A DNA stretch of 64,000 bases from Streptomyces sp. ITFR-16 (GTDB lineage: Bacteria; Actinomycetota; Actinomycetes; Streptomycetales; Streptomycetaceae), in the NCBI RefSeq assembly GCF_031844705.1, contig NZ_CP134609.1, forward strand, positions 496,001-560,000, read 5' to 3'. Positions 58,625-64,000 of this stretch are shown here, in pieces. The number at the start of each line of letters is the position of its first letter. Position 1 is the stretch's first letter. The position numbers and the translations under genes are program-made. The notes under the pieces were generated by a model. The model was not told where the DNA came from, searched no databases, and was given only the letters and a program-made list of their open reading frames with translations.

Positions 58625-60102
58625 CGGTGCCTCCCGGAAGTGAGTGCTTCGGGCAGGTGGAAGCGGGTCATGGCGGCGTTCGTGCCGGCGGGTATCCGGC
58701 CCGGGGTGGCGAGCGAGACCAGGATCATGGCGAGGAAGCCGACGGGCACGGACCAGACGGCGGGCCAGGCGAGCAGGGCGTGCGGCCAGCCCGGCGGGCG
58801 GACCGCACCGCTGACGGTGATCGCGACGGAGAGCAGGGCGGAGCCGCCACCGAGCAGGAGGCCGGCCACCGCGCCGGGCGGGGTCAGCCGGCGCCACCAG
58901 ATCCCGAGGACCAGCAGCGGGCAGAAGGAGGACGCCGACACCGCGAACGCCATCCCGACCGAGTCGGCGACCGGGACCCGGCTGACCATCAGCGAGCCGG
59001 CCAGCGGGACGGAGATGGCGAGGACAGTGGCCAGCCGGAAGTGCCGTACCCCGCGCGAGGGCAGCACGTCCTGGGTGATGACCCCGGCGACGGCCATGGT
59101 CAGTCCGGAGGCGGTGGACAGGAACGCGGCGAAGGCGCCCCCGGCGACGAGCGCGCCGAGCAGGTCCCCGCCGAGGCCGCCGATGACCCGGCCGGGCAGC
59201 AGCAGCACGGCGGCGTCCGCGTCGCCGCCGTGGATCAGTTCGGGGGCGTACAGCCGGCCGAGGGCGCCGTAGACCGGCGGCAGCAGGTAGAACACGCCGA
59301 TGAGGGCGAGGACGGCGACGGTGGTGCGGCGGGCGTCGCGGCCGTTGGGGCTGGTGTAGAAGCGGACGACGACGTGCGGCAGGCCCATGGTGCCGAGGAA
59401 GGTGGCGACGATGAGGCCGTAGGTCGCGTACAGCGGATGGTCGGCGCGGAAGACGGAGAGCTGCTCGTCGAAGGTGATGCGGGGGCGGCCGTCGCCCTGC
59501 CAGGCCAGCACCAGGAAGATCGCGGGGACCAGGAGCGCGGTCAGCTTCAGCCAGTACTGGAAGACCTGGACGAAGGTGATGGAGCGCATCCCGCCGGCGG
59601 CGACGGCGAGGACGACCACGGACGCGACGAGGACGTCACCGAGCCAGCCGGGCGCCCCGGTGAGGATCTTCAGGGTGAGCCCGGCGCCCTGGAGCTGGGG
59701 CACCAGGTAGAGCCAGCCGGCGCCGACGACGAGGACGCTGACGAGCCGGCGCACCTGCCGGGACTCGAGGCGGCCCTCGGCGAAGTCGGGCAGGGTGTAC
59801 GCCCCCGAGCGGCGCAGCGGGGCCGCGACGAAGACGAGCAGCACGAGGTAGCCGGCGGTGTAGCCGACCGGGTACCAGAGCATGTCGGGGCCGTGGACGA
59901 GCACCAGGCCGGCGATTCCGAGGAAGGAGGCGGCGGAGAGGTATTCGCCGCTGATCGCGGCCGCGTTGAGGCGGGGGCGCACGGTGCGCGACGCCACGTA
60001 GAAATCGGAGGTGGTGCGGGAGATGCGCAGTCCGAAGCCGCCGACGAGGACGGTGGTGAGGACGACGGCGGCGACGGCCGCCACCGCGTACGTGCGGCTC
60101 AC
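58621..60102 (-). CDS. Sodium:solute symporter (SSS/SLC5, ActP-like)
   Basis: A 493-residue transporter with about 13 helices, matching the acetate/monocarboxylate branch: SDFYVASRTVRPRLNAAAISGEYLSAASFLGIAGL, then YLVLLVFVAAPLRRSGAYTLPDF and LPHVVVRFYTSPNGRDARRT. The substrate is probably acetate, pyruvate or a similar acid; sequence alone does not decide. GTG at 60102 overlaps the DUF485 gene stop (GTGA). Confidence 0.9.
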   Translation of the reverse strand: MSRTYAVAAVAAVVLTTVLVGGFGLRISRTTSDFYVASRTVRPRLNAAAISGEYLSAASFLGIAGLVLVHGPDMLWYPVGYTAGYLVLLVFVAAPLRRSGAYTLPDFAEGRLESRQVRRLVSVLVVGAGWLYLVPQLQGAGLTLKILTGAPGWLGDVLVASVVVLAVAAGGMRSITFVQVFQYWLKLTALLVPAIFLVLAWQGDGRPRITFDEQLSVFRADHPLYATYGLIVATFLGTMGLPHVVVRFYTSPNGRDARRTTVAVLALIGVFYLLPPVYGALGRLYAPELIHGGDADAAVLLLPGRVIGGLGGDLLGALVAGGAFAAFLSTASGLTMAVAGVITQDVLPSRGVRHFRLATVLAISVPLAGSLMVSRVPVADSVGMAFAVSASSFCPLLVLGIWWRRLTPPGAVAGLLLGGGSALLSVAITVSGAVRPPGWPHALLAWPAVWSVPVGFLAMILVSLATPGRIPAGTNAAMTRFHLPEALTSGRHR

Positions 60103-60461
60103 TGGGCGGGGCGGCCTTCCACGAGCCGGGCGAAGTCGTGCTCGTTGCGTTCGGCGCGGCGCACGTACCACCAGGCGGTCAGGGTCAGCGGCGGGTAGGC
60201 GGCGAAGCCCAGGACGGCCCAGATGACGGCGGAGCTGTGCAGGGCGGCGAAGACGAGCGGCAACGTGCCGGCGACGACGGCGAGGACGGCGAAGGCGGTG
60301 AGTCCGGCGCGCAGCTGGCTGCGCATCAGCGAGCGGACGTAGGCGCCGCCGAGCGCGGTCTGCTCGTCGATCTCCGACTGGGTGCGGTAGCGGGGCAGCG
60401 GACGCACCCGCCGGGGCTCCCCCGTCACCACTTCGCGCCGGGGTGTGGGCTCTGCGGACAT
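60099..60461 (-). CDS. DUF485 family small membrane protein
   Basis: A 120-residue protein with two helices (about residues 53-72 and 78-99) matching DUF485, which usually precedes an ActP-type symporter gene. The N-terminal third is charged and cytoplasmic, with an R-x-Q-S-E-I motif. It is likely an accessory subunit of the transporter. The stop overlaps the symporter start. Confidence 0.9.
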   Translation of the reverse strand: MSAEPTPRREVVTGEPRRVRPLPRYRTQSEIDEQTALGGAYVRSLMRSQLRAGLTAFAVLAVVAGTLPLVFAALHSSAVIWAVLGFAAYPPLTLTAWWYVRRAERNEHDFARLVEGRPAQ

Positions 60462-60525
60462 GGGGCCGGAGTGTACGCAGGGCCCGGCCCCGCTGGGAAG
60501 GGGTCCGGGCGCGGGTCGGCGCTGG

Positions 60526-61278
60526 TCAGCGGCCGGTCTGCCGCATCAGCAGATCGCGCAGGGCGCGGGTGTGGCGGCGGCTGACGGCCAGCTCGGCGGT
60601 GCCGATGCGCACGCTCATGGTGCCCGCGTCCAGGCGCAGTTCGTCGATCCGGCCGAGGGCCACGAGATGGCGGCGGTGGATGCGGACGAAGCCCCGGGTG
60701 CGCCAGCGCTCCTCCAGGGTAGTGAGGGGGACGCGGACGAGGTGGCTGCCGGTGGCGGTGTGCAGCCGGGCGTAGTCGCCCTGGGCCTCGGCGTAGGCGA
60801 TGTCGTCGACCGGGACGAAGCGGATGACGCCGCCGAGTTCGACCGCGATCTGGTCCTGCGCGGTGTCGTGGACGGGCGCGGTACGGTCCCCGACCTGCTC
60901 GGCGACGCGGCGTACCGCTTCGGCGAGCCGTTCGCGCCGCACGGGCTTGAGGACGTAGTCGACGGCCTTGAGGTCGAAGGCGTGCACGGCGAAGCCCTCG
61001 TGGGCGGTGACGAAGACGATGAGCGGCGGTGCGGCGAACCCGGCGAGCAGCTGGGCGACGTCGAGTCCGGTGAGACCGGCCATGTGGATGTCGAGGAAGA
61101 CGACGTCGATGGCCGAGGGGTCGTCGGGCCCCGCGTCCACGGCACCGCCGATGCGGCGCAGCGCCTCGGTGGCCCCGGTCGCTCCCTCGGCGCTGCGGAT
61201 CCGGGGATCGGCGCGCAGGAGGTAGAGCAGTTCCTCCAGGGCGGGTTCTTCGTCGTCGACGGCGAGTACGCGGAGCAT
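60526..61278 (-). CDS. LytTR response regulator
   Basis: A 250-residue regulator. The receiver domain has VDDEEPALEELLYLL and phospho-acceptor D63 (VVFLDIHMAGLTGLDVA). The LytTR DNA-binding domain (about 150-245) includes FVPVDDIAYAEAQGDYARLHT and FVRIHRRHLVAL. It heads the operon with DUF485, the symporter and the LytS kinase. ATG at 61278 is preferred over the longer frame. It likely induces the transporter when substrate is present. Confidence 0.93.
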   Translation of the reverse strand: MLRVLAVDDEEPALEELLYLLRADPRIRSAEGATGATEALRRIGGAVDAGPDDPSAIDVVFLDIHMAGLTGLDVAQLLAGFAAPPLIVFVTAHEGFAVHAFDLKAVDYVLKPVRRERLAEAVRRVAEQVGDRTAPVHDTAQDQIAVELGGVIRFVPVDDIAYAEAQGDYARLHTATGSHLVRVPLTTLEERWRTRGFVRIHRRHLVALGRIDELRLDAGTMSVRIGTAELAVSRRHTRALRDLLMRQTGR

Positions 61279-61360
61279 GAGGCCGGAGTTTAGGGTCTGC
61301 GCGGCCGGGCCGGGGGGCCGGAGACTGAGTGATTCACCGGCTGTTTCCGTACGGGACGGC

Positions 61361-62023
61361 ATGTGCACCCCGCCACCCCACCGCGATGTCGGCGCCTATG
61401 CCCTGGGCGTGCTCGGCGCCGCCGACGCCTTCCGGTTCGAGGAGCATCTCGACGGCTGTCCGGGGTGCCGGGCCCGGGCGGCGGAGTTCGGCGGGGTGAG
61501 CGCCGTGCTGGGGCAGTACGCGCGGCTGACGCCGCCGGGCGTCCACCCGGTGGTGCGGGCCGGTCCGGGGCTGGCCCGGCGGGCGGCGGAGGCGGTGGCG
61601 GCCGGGCGGCGCAGGACCCGCCGGCGGCGCCTGGCGCTGGTGGCGGCGGCCGCGGTGCTCGCGGCCGGGGCGCCGTTCGCCGTGCCGTTCGCGGTGCCGT
61701 TCGCCGCGCCGGGCGGGGAGCGGGCGACGACGCGGTGGACGGCCGGGGACTGGGGTTCCGGGATGACGGCGATGGTGACGGCGGACGCGCGGGAGTGGGG
61801 CGCCGATGTCGGCCTGGTGGTCTCGGGGGCCCCGGACGCGGGGGTGTGCGCGCTGGTCGCGGTGGGGCGGGACGGCGGCGAGGAGACCGTCGCCACCTGG
61901 TCGGCGGGGCCCGGGCCGCAGCCGCTGCGGGTGAGCGGGGGCGCGGCCCTGCGGCCCGCCGCCATCGCCCGGTTCGAGGTGCGCACGGCGACCGGCCGGC
62001 GGCTGCTGCGGCTCACCCGCTGA
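61361..62023 (+). CDS. Membrane zf-HC2 anti-sigma-like protein
   Basis: A 220-residue protein. The N-terminal zinc motif is EEHLDGCPGC, preceded by DVGAYALGVLGAADAFRF. One transmembrane helix (about 88-117, LALVAAAAVLAAGAPF...) follows an Arg-rich stretch. The outer domain of about 100 residues is beta-rich (GMTAMVTADAREWGADVGLVV). This layout fits an anti-sigma factor, but no sigma gene is next to it. It is divergent from the LytTR regulator. Confidence 0.82.
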   Translation: MCTPPPHRDVGAYALGVLGAADAFRFEEHLDGCPGCRARAAEFGGVSAVLGQYARLTPPGVHPVVRAGPGLARRAAEAVAAGRRRTRRRRLALVAAAAVLAAGAPFAVPFAVPFAAPGGERATTRWTAGDWGSGMTAMVTADAREWGADVGLVVSGAPDAGVCALVAVGRDGGEETVATWSAGPGPQPLRVSGGAALRPAAIARFEVRTATGRRLLRLTR

Positions 62024-62061
62024 CGACGGCGCCGGGGTCGGGCAGGGCCGGGGGCCCGGGG

Positions 62062-62922
62062 CTACTTGAGCAGCTTGGAGAGCCTGCGGTCGGCCAGCGG
62101 CTTGCCGCCCGTCTGGCAGGTCGGGCAGTACTGGAGCGAGGAGTCGCTGAAGGACACCTCGCGGATGGTGTCCCCGCAGACGGGACAGGCCTCGCCGGTG
62201 CGGCCGTGGACCCGCATCGCGCTCTTCTTCTCGGCCTTCAGCCGGCCGGCCTCCAGTCCGCTGGAGCGGGCGACGGCGTCGTTCAGCGTGGTGCGCAGGG
62301 CCGTGTGGAGCCGGGTGATCTCCTCGTCGGTGAGGTGCGCGGTGAGCTTGAACGGCGACATCTTCGCCACGTGCAGGATCTCGTCGCTGTAGGCGTTGCC
62401 GATGCCGGCGATCAGCGACTGGTCGCGCAGGGCGCCCTTGATCTGGCGCCGCTCCCCGTCGAGCAGCGCAGCGAACGCGTCCCGGTCGAAGGAGGGGTCG
62501 AGCGGGTCGGGCCCGAGCCGCGCCACTCCGGGGACCTCGGCGGGGTCGTGCACCAGATGGACGGCCAGCCGTTTGGTGGTGCCCGCCTCGGTCAGGTCGA
62601 AGCCGTCGCCGCCGGTGAGGACGGTACGCAGCGCGAGGGGCCCCTTGCCGGGCCGGGGCGGGGCGTCGGGGAAGCTGTCCTTCCAGCGCAGCCAGCCGGC
62701 CCGGGCGAGATGGGTGACCAGGTGCAGGGGGCCCACCTCGATGTCCAGGAACTTGCCGTGCCGCCGCACGCCGGTGACCGTCCCGCCGTGCAGGGCGGTC
62801 AGCGGCGGGTCGTACGTCTTCAGGACGCTGATGGCGAGCGGCAGGACGCGGTCGATCTCCTTGCCGACCAGGTGGTCGTCGAGGAAGACCCGCAGGGCTT
62901 CGACTTCCGGCAGTTCGGGCAT
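62062..62922 (-). CDS. Fpg/Nei family DNA glycosylase
   Basis: A 286-residue base-excision repair enzyme. Catalytic Pro2 and Glu3 are in MPELPEVE. The helix-two-turn-helix region has IAGIGNAYSDEILHVAKMSP. The C-terminal zinc finger is CPVCGDTI...CPTCQTGGK. It removes oxidised bases and cuts the abasic site. It is convergent with the zf-HC2 gene and 33 bases downstream of the amidohydrolase gene on the same strand. Confidence 0.93.
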   Translation of the reverse strand: MPELPEVEALRVFLDDHLVGKEIDRVLPLAISVLKTYDPPLTALHGGTVTGVRRHGKFLDIEVGPLHLVTHLARAGWLRWKDSFPDAPPRPGKGPLALRTVLTGGDGFDLTEAGTTKRLAVHLVHDPAEVPGVARLGPDPLDPSFDRDAFAALLDGERRQIKGALRDQSLIAGIGNAYSDEILHVAKMSPFKLTAHLTDEEITRLHTALRTTLNDAVARSSGLEAGRLKAEKKSAMRVHGRTGEACPVCGDTIREVSFSDSSLQYCPTCQTGGKPLADRRLSKLLK

Positions 62923-62955
62923 GGTTCCAGCCTGCCGCAGCCGGGGCCCAGGCGC

Positions 62956-63813
62956 CTACCGGAGGCCGTACACCCGCTCGGCGGTGGTGGCGAGGACGGC
63001 GTCCCGCTCGTCGGCTGCCAGCGACTCGGTCAGCGCGAGGGAGGCCTCGACGACCTCGGTGTACGTGGCGGCGAGCCGGCACACCGGCCAGTCCGAGCCG
63101 AACATCAGCCGGGCGGGCCCGAAGGCGTCGAGGACGGTGTCGGCGCAGGGGCGCAGATCGGCGACGGTCCAGTTGTGCGGGTCCGCCTCGGTGACCAGGC
63201 CGGAGAGTTTGCACACGGTGTTGGGAAGGGCGGCGAGCGCCCGCAGGTCCGCGGCCCAGGGGCTCAGCTCCCCGCCGGCGACGGGCGGCTTCCCGGCGTG
63301 GTCGAGTACGAAGGTGAGTCCGGGCAGCCGTGCGGCGGCTCCGACGGCCGCGGGCAGCTGGTGCGGCTGGACCAGCAAGTCGTAGACGAGCCCCGCCTCG
63401 GCCACGGCGGCGAGTCCGCGCAGGACGTCGGGGCGCAGCAGCCACTCGGGATCGGGCTCGCCCTGGACCTGGTGGCGCAGCCCGACGAGCCGTTGGCCAC
63501 CGGGGAGTTCGCGCAGGCCGGCCAGGGTGTCGGCGATGTCCGGGGCGGTGAGGTCGCTCCAGCCCACGACACCGGCGACCAGCTCGCTGCCGTCGGCGAG
63601 CGCGAGGAACTCGGGGGTCTCCTCGGGGACGGTCACGGTCTGGACGAGCACGGTCGCGGACACGCCGTTGGCGCGGGCCTCCGGCGCCAGGTCGGCGAGG
63701 GTGAAGTCGCGGCGCAGGGGCGCCAGTTCCTCGCCGTTGATCCAGTCCTGGTCGCGTACGGATAGGTCCCACACATGGTGGTGGGCGTCCACGAGGCGGG
63801 GGCGGGCGGTCAT
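62956..63813 (-). CDS. Amidohydrolase 2 family protein (L-fuconolactonase-like)
   Basis: A 285-residue TIM-barrel hydrolase. It opens VDAHHHVWDLSVRDQDWI, typical of the fuconolactonase/metal-dependent hydrolase group. FVLDHAGKPPVAGG and LMFGSDWPVCRLAATY are the other family blocks. The start is 1 base after the rhamnose mutarotase stop. The context suggests lactone hydrolysis in L-rhamnose or L-fucose catabolism. Confidence 0.9.
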   Translation of the reverse strand: MTARPRLVDAHHHVWDLSVRDQDWINGEELAPLRRDFTLADLAPEARANGVSATVLVQTVTVPEETPEFLALADGSELVAGVVGWSDLTAPDIADTLAGLRELPGGQRLVGLRHQVQGEPDPEWLLRPDVLRGLAAVAEAGLVYDLLVQPHQLPAAVGAAARLPGLTFVLDHAGKPPVAGGELSPWAADLRALAALPNTVCKLSGLVTEADPHNWTVADLRPCADTVLDAFGPARLMFGSDWPVCRLAATYTEVVEASLALTESLAADERDAVLATTAERVYGLR

Positions 63814-63814
63814 C

Positions 63815-64000
63815 TCACAGCTCCCAGGCGACGGGGAGCCCGGCTCCGGCTCCGTCGGTCGAGTAGTCGTGCGCGACGTCGAGGAGTTCGGCCATCCGGG
63901 CCTGCCAGGCGACGTTGACGGGGAGCTGCTCCAGCTCGGCGAGGAGCCGGGCGTAGTCCTCGCAGTCGATGAGGTGGAACAGATCGGTGCCGCTGCGCCA
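63815..64000 (-). CDS. L-rhamnose mutarotase, C-terminal part
   Basis: The last 61 codons of a gene cut by the window edge. The frame reads GTDLFHLIDCEDYARLLAEL, then VNVAWQARMAELLDVAHDYS and ends GLPVAWEL, which matches the DUF718/RhaM family that interconverts rhamnose anomers. The stop (63815-63817) lies 1 base before the amidohydrolase ATG, so the two are in one operon. Confidence 0.88.
   Translation of the reverse strand, partial: WRSGTDLFHLIDCEDYARLLAELEQLPVNVAWQARMAELLDVAHDYSTDGAGAGLPVAWEL

Noticed and set aside
61334..63772. 812-codon Arg/Pro-rich open frame crossing several genes
   Set aside because: Runs through the glycosylase and amidohydrolase genes in the wrong frame and has no domain.

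Overview
The window is GC-rich, gene-dense actinobacterial chromosome, almost certainly Streptomyces. The signs are strong third-position GC bias, GTG starts, GGAGG-type ribosome sites, an egtABCD set, a chitinase with a DasR-like operator, class F sortase, DUF574 methyltransferase and zinc-finger (zf-HC2) anti-sigma proteins. From memory, the 29-51 kb part resembles the SCO0910-SCO0930 region of S. coelicolor (ergothioneine genes, a succinate dehydrogenase, rmdA, the SCO0930-family lipoprotein). No rRNA, tRNA, CRISPR array, transposase, prophage or PKS/NRPS cluster was seen.

Layout. 1-7.4 kb: a frameshifted alcohol dehydrogenase facing a TetR gene, two proteins of unknown function, a methyltransferase, and a two-component system facing a permease-like membrane protein. 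7.5-20.8 kb: small regulator-plus-target modules. These are an AraC regulator with a PobA-like hydroxylase, a DUF2975/XRE pair with a clear operator, an XRE regulator facing a short-chain dehydrogenase, a TetR regulator facing an NmrA-like protein, and a TetR regulator facing a 14-helix exporter. Pirin, TPR and acetyltransferase genes follow. 20.8-22.7 kb: cobalt transporter cbtBA under a cobalamin riboswitch, facing a catalytically degenerate histidine-phosphatase-like gene. 22.9-28.9 kb: secreted GH16 glucanase, disulfide-type flavoprotein and thioredoxin, LacI regulator, orphan MazF-like protein and a bacterial PARG-like protein.

29-35 kb: the ergothioneine operon egtABCD, whose end overlaps a convergent acyltransferase pair interpreted as ornithine-lipid genes olsB-olsA. 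35-42 kb: an orphan sugar-binding lipoprotein and a GH18 chitinase, both with a TGGTC-type palindrome between -35 and -10, plus dodecin, a HAD phosphatase and a class II UvrA. 42-46 kb: sdhCAB with a divergent LysR gene. 46-50 kb: a DUF574 methyltransferase translationally coupled to rmdA (c-di-GMP turnover), then a repeat lipoprotein. 50.6-55.2 kb: a cell-surface block with a proline-rich protein, DUF4239 protein, two secreted proteins sharing a QGGLGGS motif before a C-terminal membrane anchor, class F sortase and polysaccharide deacetylase. 55.4-64 kb: universal stress protein, ECF sigma factor overlapping an antisense zinc-finger protein, a coupled LytTR regulator - DUF485 - solute symporter - LytS kinase operon, a second zinc-finger protein, a Fpg/Nei glycosylase, and the start of a sugar-catabolism operon (amidohydrolase and L-rhamnose mutarotase) cut by the window edge.

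Many neighbouring genes overlap by ATGA or GTGA, which implies translational coupling. Convergent pairs are usually separated by long GC-rich hairpins.
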